From: Paenibacillus sp.
GTDB taxonomy: Bacteria > Bacillota > Bacilli > Paenibacillales > Paenibacillaceae
Length of the DNA: 64,000 nt
Reading direction: 5' to 3'
Assembly: GCA_023512345.1 (NCBI GenBank)
Contig: JAILZT010000006.1
Span: 186,001 to 250,000, forward strand
Shown here: one piece after another, positions 52,953 to 62,851 of the stretch
Layout of the letters: each line of letters opens with the position of its first letter
How positions within the stretch are numbered: position 1 is the first letter of the stretch
The notes under the pieces: model-generated
Seen by the model: the letters and a program-made list of their open reading frames with translations, nothing else
The model's database searches: none
Told to the model about the DNA's origin: nothing
Position numbers and translations under genes: made by a program

Positions 52953-53942
52953 TCAGAAGTCGCTTCCGTGTATGGAATGCTCCTCGCACCAATTTCGCAG
53001 AAACTTTATGTTGGTGTTAAAATAATAATCATTTTGCCACCCGCCACCCCAAATATGCGAGTTGCCTGTATGGAGACCCATCAACCATATTTCCCTGATC
53101 GCTACAAACAATGGAATCGCTTTAAGATCATATTCAGTTAATTCTTTATGCTTTTGGTAGGATTCCAAAAAAATAATCCATAGCTCATTGTGAAAATGCT
53201 CCTTTTCCCTCCCCCTGACCTTCGCCCATAAAAAAACAGAAATATCATAAGCCCTCCACCCAAAGCCTCCGCAGTCAAAATCGAAGTGAGTTAAGGATTT
53301 CTCGTTAAAATGCACGTTGCCTCCATGAAGATCACCGTGACACCCTCCCCAATCCAACTCTGAGGAGATTTCATCTATGAGTTTTGACAATAATTGTGCT
53401 AAAGAATTCAGATAATCCATGTCTTTAGGCCTGTGGGATAATGAACCTCGTATCAATTGAATAGGCTGCTTAAGCAAATGATTCAGATCAATCGCGAACC
53501 TTTCCTGACCGGAGTTAAAATCATCCAAGGCCAGATGCATTTTTGCCACTTGTTCGCCATATAACTCACAGCTCTCTTTTTTGTCGGAAGAGTCGCCTTC
53601 CGCATATGTAAATAAAACCGCGAAGCGTTGTCCTTCTGCGGCATCGAGTTCAATCAGGTAATCGCCATTCCTCCTGATCACTGGCGCCGATACAGGGATA
53701 CCCTTACTATACAAGTGATTCAACAGCTCAACTTCGAAAATGATGTCAGGTTTACTTCGCCAATGTGCTTTGTAGATCCGGAGTATGTATTTCCCAGTGG
53801 AGGTCTTCAGTATATAAGTATCATTAAGTCCATTCGAAAGAAAACGGCATTCCAGGACGTTCCCGATTTCATAAAGATCATTTATCACAGGTAATATTGC
53901 TTCGGAAGAAATGACAGAATGATAAATTGGTAGTTTTAGCAT
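52953..53942 (-). CDS. Aminoglycoside-phosphotransferase/homoserine-kinase-type phosphotransferase
   Basis: The product (329 residues) has the APH/choline-kinase fold: NGLNDTYILKTSTGKYILRIYK at the ATP loop, the catalytic loop CHGDLHGGN and the metal motif FDFDCGGFG. Substrates of this subfamily include small hydroxyl compounds and drugs; none can be assigned. GAAGGGGG lies upstream of the ATG at 53942, which I prefer over an ATG at 53963. The gene stands alone; the 270 bp behind it hold the galactanase terminator and nothing else I can support. Confidence 0.85.
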   Translation of the reverse strand: MLKLPIYHSVISSEAILPVINDLYEIGNVLECRFLSNGLNDTYILKTSTGKYILRIYKAHWRSKPDIIFEVELLNHLYSKGIPVSAPVIRRNGDYLIELDAAEGQRFAVLFTYAEGDSSDKKESCELYGEQVAKMHLALDDFNSGQERFAIDLNHLLKQPIQLIRGSLSHRPKDMDYLNSLAQLLSKLIDEISSELDWGGCHGDLHGGNVHFNEKSLTHFDFDCGGFGWRAYDISVFLWAKVRGREKEHFHNELWIIFLESYQKHKELTEYDLKAIPLFVAIREIWLMGLHTGNSHIWGGGWQNDYYFNTNIKFLRNWCEEHSIHGSDF

Positions 53943-54145
53943 AGGTATCCCCCTTCTATTCATTACTAAATTTTACCACATTTAACCAACATTCTGAAAC
54001 CATAATTAACAATCGCCAACCCGATTCCTGAAAGGATCCAACCTACAACATGTCGACAAAGATGCTAGATTAACTTGCCGCTACTTATAATACGGTTCCC
54101 CTTGCCATAAGTAATGCACATAAAATATACAACCCTATTCAAACA

Positions 54146-54177
54146 ACAAAAGGACACCCGAATGGGTGCCCTTTTGT
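54146..54177 (-). terminator. Intrinsic terminator of the GH53 gene
   Basis: ACAAAAGGACACCC and GGGTGCCCTTTTGT form a 14-bp stem with one wobble and a four-base loop; the minus strand ends in a T-run. Confidence 0.92.
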
Positions 54178-54213
54178 ATGTTACATATATTTAATTCTTC
54201 TCTATTTCACTAT

Positions 54214-57200
54214 CTACTTCAGCATTCTCCAGATGATCTGAGCCGCCTCAGCACGGGTAACCTTTGCCTTAGGAACAAATCGTCCAGACTCTCTTCCGCT
54301 CATTAATCCGAGCTCGGATACGCGTTGCACATAAGGCTTCGCCCATGCCGATGCTTGATCCGCATCGCTAAATGAAGTGGACTTCCCTTGGTCTCCAGTC
54401 CCTGCAGAATTCTTCAGAATTGTGACCGCCTGAACGGTTAACTTCGCCATTTCCTCGCGGGTAATTGGGCTATTGGGCTCAAATCTGTTGGCCCCTTTGC
54501 CTTGGGCGATTCCAAGATCGGTGGCAGCCGCAACAGCTCCGGCATACCAAGCATCCACAGGTACGTCTGCGAACTTCGACTTATTCAGGGTAGGTTCTAA
54601 CCCCAAAGCTTTGACGAGCATAGCCACGTATTCAGCGCGTGTGACTTCTCGGTTCGGCTGGAAGGAGCTGTCGTCCATACCCGATACAAGCAGTCTTGCA
54701 GCCAATTGGCTAATAGCATCATTGGCCCAGTGGGTCACCGGAACATCCGTGAAGGATTTGTTAACCTCTAGCAAGGCATATTTGCTAAAGTGGCTAATTT
54801 TAGCCGTAATAAAGTCACCCTCCTGCTGGCCTCCAATGTATTGTGCGCCCCCATTATCAGTGATATAGAATATTCCAACCGGTCCAGTAGCAGAAACTGG
54901 TTTCTGGAATCGTATCGTAATCGGCTCGTCAAACTTTTTCAGTTCGTTCGTTTTACCGCCACTACTCGTTACTGACAACCCGAAGTCATATAGAGCTCCT
55001 ATGACCCTAAGTTCAGCCTTCGACGACTTACCAACTTGAGCGATAAGATTGGCAGCCTCTCCATCTGTTAGCGGATGAAGCGTCAGGGAAATGGAAGCTG
55101 GTTGTTCTCCCGCAGCAAGGTCTTTGACTAGTTGTTTAAAAAGGGATACTGGAACTTCCAGATTCAGAGAACCAGCCTTTAATTGAAGTGGTGCACCCCC
55201 GAGAAGCTCTGCGACATTCGCCGGAAGCTTGATTTCGGTGGTAGTTGCCGGAACATTAATGACAGTCTTGCCTCCGAGAAGTTGATCGGATGAAATACTA
55301 ACAACAGAAGATTTCTCTGGTGCTGTAACTACAGGGACTGTATTTGTTGGAACACTAGGTGTTACTGGTTCTGCTTCAGTCGTAATGGAAACAGACGGAC
55401 CGGTTGAGGTCCAAATCGCTCCATCGAGGCTCGTTTCTACTTTGAACGTATACGCCGTATTTGGCATCAGGTTCGACACCGTGTAAGTAGAACCCGTCAC
55501 ACTGGTAAGCAGTTTACCGTCCTTGTAGACTTTGTAGCCGCTCACTGGATCCGAGCCTGATACTCCAGACCATGACAGTTTTACGCTGCGTGCACTAATG
55601 TCTGATGCAGTCAATGATTTAGAGTTCTCCCACTGCGGCACCTGAACTTGCTTATATAATTCAAAGCTGTCAATCCAGCCCCAAATCCCATCAGAGGTAG
55701 CGGGAGCATCCACACTTAGTCCTATGGTAGCTTGCCCATTTGTCACTTCGATATTGCCGAGTGTTCCATCGTTCCACTGCTGCCAACCTGAGTTGACAAT
55801 ATTCCCGCTTGTTAACTTATCACCGCCATAATTCTCCGCATATAAGTGTATTCCATTCTCACCGCCGCCGCCGGACACCTTCGCCTTAAGCACGTAAGTG
55901 CCGTTGGGAAGATCGGTCAGCGTCTGCGACAAAGTGAATTGATAGGCAGATTTGCTCCAATAGTTAACTGCCTTATTGCCTGCAAAGGCATTACCGGCAT
56001 CTGTCTTAAAGCTAGCCACATCCGGCGTCCCCGAGAGAATCCAACCTGTAGAGGAATCGCTAGATTCGAATCCCGGATTAGTCGCTTCATTTTGGTAAGA
56101 TGTAACCGTAACGGTAGTCTTGACCGCTTTCTCTATACCTTCTATGTGACCGGTCAGTTCAAAACTGCCAATCCGGCTTAAGTCATCCTGCTCAATCCCC
56201 TGCCATTCAATAGGTGCCTGTTCAATGCTGCCCTCGTTATAGAGCACAGCAGCGGTATCCGGCAGAAGTTCCTCAACATTGCTCGCGGATTCATTTACTG
56301 GCACAATGATTCCTTCTGGATTTTTTGCCATCAAAGCCAACTTCTCTGGAAGATCTCCCGGCTGAAACTTGAAGGCATCCAGTGATGCCAAGGCATTGCC
56401 TTCAAAATCAAACATCGCCTGATTGTTCCAACTGCTGCCTTCCCCATTTTTCCATCCTGCTTGATATTGACCTTGTGCATCCTTAGGAACGGGAATCCAG
56501 GCGGGCTCCCAGTAAAATACACCCACACCCTTGCCATTCGGTACATTAGCTACCGTATTCATAACGGTGGTGACTAATTGAGTTTGACCTTCAACCGTCG
56601 CTGGAAATCCTGCTTCATCGGCTTCGGTTTGTGTGAAGCTGTCAGGAAAACCATCACCATCCCCTAGTCTATGGCCATAGGAGGTTTCCACAACGATAAC
56701 TTCTTTGCCATAACGAGCAGCCATATCATTCAGATTGTTCTTCAGATTGTTGAAAGGTCCATGCCAATACGAATAATAAGACATCCCAATCACATCATAA
56801 TCAACATTTCGATTTCTCATTGCATCGAAGAAACTTCTAAAAGCGCCGTTATCTCCGCCTTCAGCCAGATGCAGCATTATTTTAACTTCATGGCCTTGAG
56901 GTGTCGTATCCCGAACAGCCCCAATTCCTTTCTTAAGTAACGCGGCAAGATTATCATAATTGCTATTGGAACCATCGGGCAGCAGCATACCCGGGTTAAT
57001 CTCATTACCAACCTGAACCATGTCCGGATAAGCATTCTCTGCCTCAAGGGTATTCAAAACATCAGCTGTATAGTCATATACGGCCTGCTGTAATTCGTTG
57101 AAGCTAAGATCCTTCCACGCCGCTGGTTTCACCTGCTTACCTGGGTCCGTCCAGAAATCTGAATAGTGAAAGTCGAGCAGCAGCTTCATTCCTTTTGCTT

Positions 57201-58515
57201 TGGCCCGCTTAGCCAAGGCAACGACATGAGCTTTATCGTTATAACCACCGACATCCACCGGATTGTTCCAAATCCGCAGGCGAACGTAATTAACGCCGTG
57301 ATCCTGCAAAATGTCTAAAAGATCCTTTTCTACGCCTAGATCGTAGTACTTGCCACCAGCATCCTCAACGGCCTGCAATGACGAGATATCCGCTCCCTTG
57401 ATGAACGGCTCAGCAGCGACGGCAGGTGTATTAACATTGACCGATGGGCCACTAGTACTCCATAGAGAAGCTGCGTTTCCTGCCTCTACTCTATAGGTAT
57501 AAGCTGTTCCGGGAGATAAGCCTGTCAGTTGATAAGTCACTCCAGTAACTGTTGCTTTAACCGTTCCATTCTCGTAAATCCGGTATTTGGTCACCCCAGC
57601 ACCATCCTGTGCACCAGACCACTCCAGGACCACTCCCCGTGAGGTCAGCTGCGATGCAATTAACGTTTTACTCTCCGACCAACTCGGTGCTGCGTTTGAT
57701 GAATCCCCCGATGTTGTGACTGCTAATGAGGGGCCGCTCGTGCTCACCAGGTCAGAACCGTTCTCGGCTTCTACTTTGAAAGTATATTCGGTATTTGGAA
57801 TAAGGTCGGACACCTCGTAAGAGGTTCCTGTTGTTGACGCGAGCTCCGAACCATCCTTAAATACCCGATAACCCGTAACTTGTGTCGGAGCATCTACACC
57901 AGACCAGTCCAAAGTCAGTCCGGTTGCTGAAACATTAGTTGCAGCTAATGCTTTAGCTTCGTTCCAAGATGGAACCTTATAAAACTCAATATCGTCAAAG
58001 TAGCCCCATTTGTCCCCAGGAGCATCTACCTCGAAACCAATAGCCGCACTCCCTCCAGTAACTTGGATGCCCGGAATTGTATACTGAACCCATTTCCCCC
58101 AACCTGTATTTGTTATAGCAGACTGCAGTTTGTTACCGCCGTATCCGCTTACAAAAAGGTTTGCTGAAGTCTCTCCACCCCCGCCGGAAGCCCATGCTTT
58201 CAGTACATATTCTCCATCCGACAGGTTGCTAATAGTCTGTGATAAGGTGAATTGGTACGGTGTACCTAACCAGTAATTCACAGAATTTGCACCACCATGA
58301 AAATTTCCAGTACCGCTTTTTATTGACCAAGCGCCCTCTGTACCTGAATAATCCCATCCAGTTAGTGCCGCTCCACTTACTTCAAAGCCCGGATTTACCG
58401 CTAGGTTAACTGGTGCTGAAGCGTACGCCTTGCTCGGTGTGCCCATTGATAATCCTGTAACCGCTACCATTATAAATGCCATTAAAGCAGACAAAGTCCG
58501 ACTGAACCTCTTCAT
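54214..58515 (-). CDS. SLH-anchored multidomain GH53 endo-beta-1,4-galactanase
   Basis: The secreted protein has 1433 residues. A signal peptide ends near AYA/S 30-33. A carbohydrate-binding-like module follows (about 36-182), then two FN3 domains (about 184-268 and 278-364) and the GH53 barrel (about 369-720). The acid/base is E505 in GNEINPG and the nucleophile E610 in VVETSYG. Then come a small Ig-like domain (about 735-805), a second binding module (about 808-965), a third FN3 and a beta-rich stretch that I do not recognise. Three SLH repeats end it (about 1250-1433; SFTDVPVTHWA, KFADVPVDAWYA, SFSDADQASAWA). It would cut arabinogalactan type I at the cell surface. GGGGAGG precedes the ATG. 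Confidence 0.93.
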   Translation of the reverse strand: MKRFSRTLSALMAFIMVAVTGLSMGTPSKAYASAPVNLAVNPGFEVSGAALTGWDYSGTEGAWSIKSGTGNFHGGANSVNYWLGTPYQFTLSQTISNLSDGEYVLKAWASGGGGETSANLFVSGYGGNKLQSAITNTGWGKWVQYTIPGIQVTGGSAAIGFEVDAPGDKWGYFDDIEFYKVPSWNEAKALAATNVSATGLTLDWSGVDAPTQVTGYRVFKDGSELASTTGTSYEVSDLIPNTEYTFKVEAENGSDLVSTSGPSLAVTTSGDSSNAAPSWSESKTLIASQLTSRGVVLEWSGAQDGAGVTKYRIYENGTVKATVTGVTYQLTGLSPGTAYTYRVEAGNAASLWSTSGPSVNVNTPAVAAEPFIKGADISSLQAVEDAGGKYYDLGVEKDLLDILQDHGVNYVRLRIWNNPVDVGGYNDKAHVVALAKRAKAKGMKLLLDFHYSDFWTDPGKQVKPAAWKDLSFNELQQAVYDYTADVLNTLEAENAYPDMVQVGNEINPGMLLPDGSNSNYDNLAALLKKGIGAVRDTTPQGHEVKIMLHLAEGGDNGAFRSFFDAMRNRNVDYDVIGMSYYSYWHGPFNNLKNNLNDMAARYGKEVIVVETSYGHRLGDGDGFPDSFTQTEADEAGFPATVEGQTQLVTTVMNTVANVPNGKGVGVFYWEPAWIPVPKDAQGQYQAGWKNGEGSSWNNQAMFDFEGNALASLDAFKFQPGDLPEKLALMAKNPEGIIVPVNESASNVEELLPDTAAVLYNEGSIEQAPIEWQGIEQDDLSRIGSFELTGHIEGIEKAVKTTVTVTSYQNEATNPGFESSDSSTGWILSGTPDVASFKTDAGNAFAGNKAVNYWSKSAYQFTLSQTLTDLPNGTYVLKAKVSGGGGENGIHLYAENYGGDKLTSGNIVNSGWQQWNDGTLGNIEVTNGQATIGLSVDAPATSDGIWGWIDSFELYKQVQVPQWENSKSLTASDISARSVKLSWSGVSGSDPVSGYKVYKDGKLLTSVTGSTYTVSNLMPNTAYTFKVETSLDGAIWTSTGPSVSITTEAEPVTPSVPTNTVPVVTAPEKSSVVSISSDQLLGGKTVINVPATTTEIKLPANVAELLGGAPLQLKAGSLNLEVPVSLFKQLVKDLAAGEQPASISLTLHPLTDGEAANLIAQVGKSSKAELRVIGALYDFGLSVTSSGGKTNELKKFDEPITIRFQKPVSATGPVGIFYITDNGGAQYIGGQQEGDFITAKISHFSKYALLEVNKSFTDVPVTHWANDAISQLAARLLVSGMDDSSFQPNREVTRAEYVAMLVKALGLEPTLNKSKFADVPVDAWYAGAVAAATDLGIAQGKGANRFEPNSPITREEMAKLTVQAVTILKNSAGTGDQGKSTSFSDADQASAWAKPYVQRVSELGLMSGRESGRFVPKAKVTRAEAAQIIWRMLK

Positions 58516-58703
58516 TGCGGCTTACCTCCCCAATTGTTCTATGTGAATTGACCTTACAGATTCATTCTAGAGTAGAGATAGATGGCAATTATAGGTCACA
58601 AAACGAACATTTCTACACCTTTTGCAAGCAAAATAGACAACTTAGGAGCATCCAATGTAAAAATAGCTTTTTTGTATTGGATGGGCCTTCGGCTCCCCTT
58701 AAA

Positions 58704-58761
58704 TAAAAAACCCGCCAGGGGAGCTGCCTCTTTGATCAAAGGCCCCCCGATGGCGGGTTTT
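58704..58761. terminator. Bidirectional terminator between GH36 and GH53 genes
   Basis: AAAACCCGCCA and TGGCGGGTTTT form the stem; GGGGAGC and GGCCCCCC add partial inner pairing. On the minus strand it follows the GH36 gene and precedes the GH53 gene, so galactanase is expressed from its own promoter or by read-through. No other feature is seen in 58516-58813. Confidence 0.88.
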
Positions 58762-58813
58762 GTAAAGCAGTATTCGAGTTATGCTTATCGTTAATGGGGC
58801 TTGTAGCTCCCAA

Positions 58814-61015
58814 TTATCCATGAACCGCCTTGACCTTCCACCATTTGCTTGCATAATCATGATGAAATTGAGGTAAATGAATGCCTGCCTGCATGAGTCG
58901 GTCTCCCTTGTAGATACTTTCCAACTCTTCAACCTGGTAGGTCCATTCGGGATTCAGACCCTTCAAGGTTAATCGTTTCATAGGGCCGTTCGGCACCGCA
59001 AGCACTTGGAAATAAAAGACCAATGCCTCTTTGCGGTCCTCGGAAACAAACATCCATGCTGTTTCATTTCCTTTCCCGTCAAACGGACTTCTTAAGCGAT
59101 AAAAATCACCCTTTTGCACTAGGGACCGGATATCCTTATAGCTGGACACCTGCTTCCGGACCATAGCTTTCTCTTCATCGGTAAATACAGTCAAATCAAG
59201 CTCATAACCAAAGTTCCCTGACATGGCTACTTCTCCACGTGTGGCAAGCGGCGTTACCCGTCCTACTTGATGGTTCGGCACATCCGACACATGAGCGCCC
59301 ATGGTGCTGATTGGATAAACAATGCTCGTACCGTATTGAATCTTGAGGCGCTCCACCGCGTCAGTATCGTCACTCGTCCAGGTTTGCGGCATGTAAAACA
59401 GCATCCCCGGATCGAAGCGACCTCCCCCTCCAGAGCAGCTCTCGAACAAAATCTCAGGGAATTTCTTCGTTAATCGCTCAAGCAGCTCATAAAGTCCAAG
59501 TATATATCGGTGGGCTGTCTCAGACTGTCGTTCCGGACTTGCCCATGCCGAGCCTATCTCCGTCATGTTCCGATTCATGTCCCACTTCACGTAAGTGATA
59601 GGAGCCGAAGCGAGAACCTCACTTAAACGTTCGAACAGATAGTCCCGTACATCCTGCCGCGACATGTCCAGAACCAGCTGCTTCCGGGCCTCCGTCCGCC
59701 GCCGCTCTGGAGCGTGCAGACACCAGTCCGGGTGCTTCTTGTACAGGTCACTTTCGGGAGAAATCATCTCCGGCTCGAACCAGAGGCCGAACTGCAGACC
59801 TTGGCGTTTGACCCTGTTCGCTAGATCATCCAGACCCCTCGGCAGCTTGTTGCGGTCTACAATCCAATCACCCAAAGAGCTGGTATCATCATCACGCTTG
59901 CCAAACCAACCATCATCTAATACAAAGAGCTCAATCCCTAGCTCAGCAGCTGTTACAGCGATATCTTCAATTTTGTCCGCATTAAAGTTAAAGTAAGTTG
60001 CTTCCCAGTTATTGACCAGGATAGGACGCTCCAGGTCACGATGAACACCTCTGCACAGGCGAGTTCGGTACAGCTTATGATAGGTGCGGGACATACCTCC
60101 CAACCCTTCTGACGAATAAACCATTACCGCCTCAGGCGTTTGGAAGCTCTCCCCTGGCATCAAAAGCCATGAGAAATCAAAAGCATTGATCCCGAGGGAT
60201 ACCCGTGTTGTATCGAACTGATCGACTTCTGCCTTCGCTTCGAAGTTGCCGCTGTACACCAGGCTGAATCCAAATACATCGCCCTGATCCTCATCCGCAT
60301 TCGGCCGGAGCAATGCAACAAAGGGATTCATTTGGTGACTGCTGGAACCCCGTCTACTCTCGGCAGATGTACCCCCATGCCCCAAGGGTCTTCTTTCCAT
60401 ATGACGCTCTCTAGCCCAAGACCCATGTAAGCATAGCCAATCAAAATCCGCATCCTGAAAATCCACACTCGCACTTATAGCCTTCAAAAGACGGAACGGC
60501 TCGTTTCCTTTGTGTATAAACTTCACGGATCGTGCAATCGCGCTGAATGTCTCGAATATGGAGTAGCTCAAAATCACCGTAAGCCCTGAATACTCATCAC
60601 TCAGCTCCAGTTCAAGCGTCTGCACCTCATCTTGGTCTTCTGCATATACCGCCGGAAGTCCTTCGAGAGATGGCTTTCCTTGAATAATGCGGTGGGTACA
60701 GTATTTCAACTCCGTCACTCTGGTACCGTCTTTTAGCTGAATCTGATAAGCCGGAGTTCGGAAGTCACCGGTTCCATATTGAGGATATTCCTGAGGTAAT
60801 GTGTCCAAGGAAATACTATTGTCCTCCGGCACCGAATTAGGGATGAAGGAACAACGCTCTACGTACTGAAGCAACCCCGTCAGGTTCCCTTGCTCGCTTA
60901 ATCTTTTGCCCCAATAGGCATGAGCAGGATAACCATGGACCAGTTGAATCACATAGCTCATGTCCTTAGATTGAAGATGGAACAACCCCTCTTGTTCATG
61001 ATAAAAGATAGCCAT
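58814..61015 (-). CDS. GH36 alpha-galactosidase
   Basis: The 733-residue enzyme lacks a signal peptide. The N-terminal beta-domain precedes a barrel with LDDGWFGKRDDD (about 367-378) and FGLWFEPEMISP. The nucleophile is D479 in KWDMNRN, the substrate loop is ESCSGGGGRFD, and the acid/base is D549 in WTSDDTDAVERL. These match the well-studied Geobacillus GH36 enzymes in spacing. It hydrolyses alpha-1,6-linked galactose from imported oligosaccharides such as raffinose-type sugars or galactan side chains. AAGGAG precedes the ATG. It follows the MalG-type permease by 57 bp on the same strand. Confidence 0.95.
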   Translation of the reverse strand: MAIFYHEQEGLFHLQSKDMSYVIQLVHGYPAHAYWGKRLSEQGNLTGLLQYVERCSFIPNSVPEDNSISLDTLPQEYPQYGTGDFRTPAYQIQLKDGTRVTELKYCTHRIIQGKPSLEGLPAVYAEDQDEVQTLELELSDEYSGLTVILSYSIFETFSAIARSVKFIHKGNEPFRLLKAISASVDFQDADFDWLCLHGSWARERHMERRPLGHGGTSAESRRGSSSHQMNPFVALLRPNADEDQGDVFGFSLVYSGNFEAKAEVDQFDTTRVSLGINAFDFSWLLMPGESFQTPEAVMVYSSEGLGGMSRTYHKLYRTRLCRGVHRDLERPILVNNWEATYFNFNADKIEDIAVTAAELGIELFVLDDGWFGKRDDDTSSLGDWIVDRNKLPRGLDDLANRVKRQGLQFGLWFEPEMISPESDLYKKHPDWCLHAPERRRTEARKQLVLDMSRQDVRDYLFERLSEVLASAPITYVKWDMNRNMTEIGSAWASPERQSETAHRYILGLYELLERLTKKFPEILFESCSGGGGRFDPGMLFYMPQTWTSDDTDAVERLKIQYGTSIVYPISTMGAHVSDVPNHQVGRVTPLATRGEVAMSGNFGYELDLTVFTDEEKAMVRKQVSSYKDIRSLVQKGDFYRLRSPFDGKGNETAWMFVSEDRKEALVFYFQVLAVPNGPMKRLTLKGLNPEWTYQVEELESIYKGDRLMQAGIHLPQFHHDYASKWWKVKAVHG

Positions 61016-61072
61016 AATGTAATCTCCTTATTGTTCGTGTGATAGTCTAGTTCTTGATCTGTTCTTTATTTG

Positions 61073-61894
61073 TTATTTCACGGCTCCGCGTGTAACGCCA
61101 CTAATAATCCATTTCTGCGCAAGCATATATACAATCAGCATAGGAGCCATCGCCATTAAGTAGGAGGCAAAAGCAAGATTGGTATCTTGTCCAAACTTCG
61201 ATTGGAAAATAAATTGTGCCAGCGGCAAAGTGGCTTGCGATTCTTGATCCAGCATAATTAGAGGCAGCAAAAAGTCATTCCAAGCCCATACCGTTGTAAT
61301 TATCGCAACCGTAGCGTTAATAGGAGCAAGCAGTGGGAATACAATCTTCCAAAACGTCTGCCATACCGTAGCCCCATCTACTCTCGCTGCTTCATCAAGC
61401 TCTTGAGGCAAGCTTTTCAGATAACCAACATACAACAGGACATTAAAGGATAAGCCATAAACGATATACAGCACTATGAGGCCATACAGATTATCCAAGC
61501 CAAACTTAGAAGTTAATTTCACCACAGGGAGCATGATAATCGGAAATGGAACAAACATTGCGCTTACGAAGTAAAAGTATAAGCCTTTAAAAAACTTAAG
61601 CTCAAAGTTTTTCTTAATCGCATAGGCGACAAAGGAGTTCGTGAATAGTGTAAATGTAACGGTTAATACAGTGATTACGGCACTATTTCGAAATTTTTGC
61701 CAGTAATCTATCTTTTCCGCAGCCAAGCTGAAATTTTCCCATCTAAACGCTTTCGGAAAGGCAAGAACGCCATTTGCAATTTCTTGATTATTTTTGATAG
61801 CTAACATAAAGGTCATGTAGAGGGGAAATAACAAAAAAATGGAGCCGGCAATAAGGAAACAAGTGGCTAACCAATTGGTTCGGTTTAAACGCAT
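61073..61894 (-). CDS. Carbohydrate ABC transporter permease, MalG type
   Basis: The 273-residue permease has six segments and the EAA loop ELDEAARVDGATVWQTFWKIVFP (about 158-180), with the CUT1-family ending SGVTRGAVK. Its start overlaps the stop of the upstream permease by one base (TAATG). GAGGGAG lies upstream. It works with the MalF-type partner and the extracellular binding protein; the ATPase (MsmX type, usually shared) is not encoded here. Confidence 0.93.
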   Translation of the reverse strand: MRLNRTNWLATCFLIAGSIFLLFPLYMTFMLAIKNNQEIANGVLAFPKAFRWENFSLAAEKIDYWQKFRNSAVITVLTVTFTLFTNSFVAYAIKKNFELKFFKGLYFYFVSAMFVPFPIIMLPVVKLTSKFGLDNLYGLIVLYIVYGLSFNVLLYVGYLKSLPQELDEAARVDGATVWQTFWKIVFPLLAPINATVAIITTVWAWNDFLLPLIMLDQESQATLPLAQFIFQSKFGQDTNLAFASYLMAMAPMLIVYMLAQKWIISGVTRGAVK

Positions 61895-62766
61895 TATAAA
61901 TTCATCTCCCTCTTCTGCAGATAACGAAGCTGGATGAACGAAATCGCTACAATGACCACAAAGTAAATCACAGCATTGGCCGATTGGAAAGCAAATTCAT
62001 TACCCGAGAATCCATCCTTGTAAATTAAAAGTGCGATTGAACGGGTGACTCCGAAAGGACCACCGCCCGTCAGTGCAAGAACCTGATCGAAGACCTGTAG
62101 AAAACCCTTGAGAGAGAGCACCATATTGATGGTAAAGAATGGAGCGATCATCGGAAACGTTATGCCCCAAAATTCTTTCCATTTGTTAGCACCATCTAGA
62201 GCAGAAGCTTCATATAGATCTTCAGAGATTGTCTGTAAACCCGCCAAATACAAGACCGTGTTAAAAGCCGCAGATTGCCATACCGTAACGAAAACAATGG
62301 CTAACCATGAGCCTTTCTCATTCCCCAATGGATTGACCATCCATTTCTCAATACCTAAGTAACCCATAATATCAATCCAAAAATTCGCAAAGAAATAATT
62401 GAAAATATAAGCAACAATCAACATGCTTAAGATATAAGGCATAAAATAAAGACCCTTAAAAAAGTTCTTAAATTTAACGTTACTATTCAGCGCTAGCGCT
62501 ATACATAAACTTATAATATTTACAATAATTGTCGTTACGATAGCAAATTTGAACGTAAATAAATAGGCATTCAGAATATCTATATCTTTAAAAACATTTA
62601 AATAGTTTGTGAAGCCAATAATTTTGTAAGAAGGCCGAAGTCCATTCCAGTCTGTAAAACTATAAAATATCCCCATTAATGCCGGGATTGTATGAAAGAT
62701 TAAAAACAATATAGAGGCGGGCAATACCATCAACATGTAGGATCCCATATTCTTCCTCTTCACCAC
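61894..62766 (-). CDS. Carbohydrate ABC transporter permease, MalF type
   Basis: The 290-residue permease has six segments. It carries the CUT1 signature DLYEASALDGANKWKEFWGITFP, followed by LTGGGPFGVTRSIALLIY. The start is GTG at 62764-62766 close to GGAGGAT; a second GTG three bases on is equally possible. It is coupled to the MalG-type gene and preceded by the binding-protein gene. Confidence 0.93.
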   Translation of the reverse strand: MVKRKNMGSYMLMVLPASILFLIFHTIPALMGIFYSFTDWNGLRPSYKIIGFTNYLNVFKDIDILNAYLFTFKFAIVTTIIVNIISLCIALALNSNVKFKNFFKGLYFMPYILSMLIVAYIFNYFFANFWIDIMGYLGIEKWMVNPLGNEKGSWLAIVFVTVWQSAAFNTVLYLAGLQTISEDLYEASALDGANKWKEFWGITFPMIAPFFTINMVLSLKGFLQVFDQVLALTGGGPFGVTRSIALLIYKDGFSGNEFAFQSANAVIYFVVIVAISFIQLRYLQKREMNL

Positions 62767-62851
62767 ACATCCTCCTTCTCCCTAATAAAATAGGAATGAA
62801 AAGCGAAAGCATGCTTTTCATCCCCCTTTGAAATGTTATTTAGATTTCTTT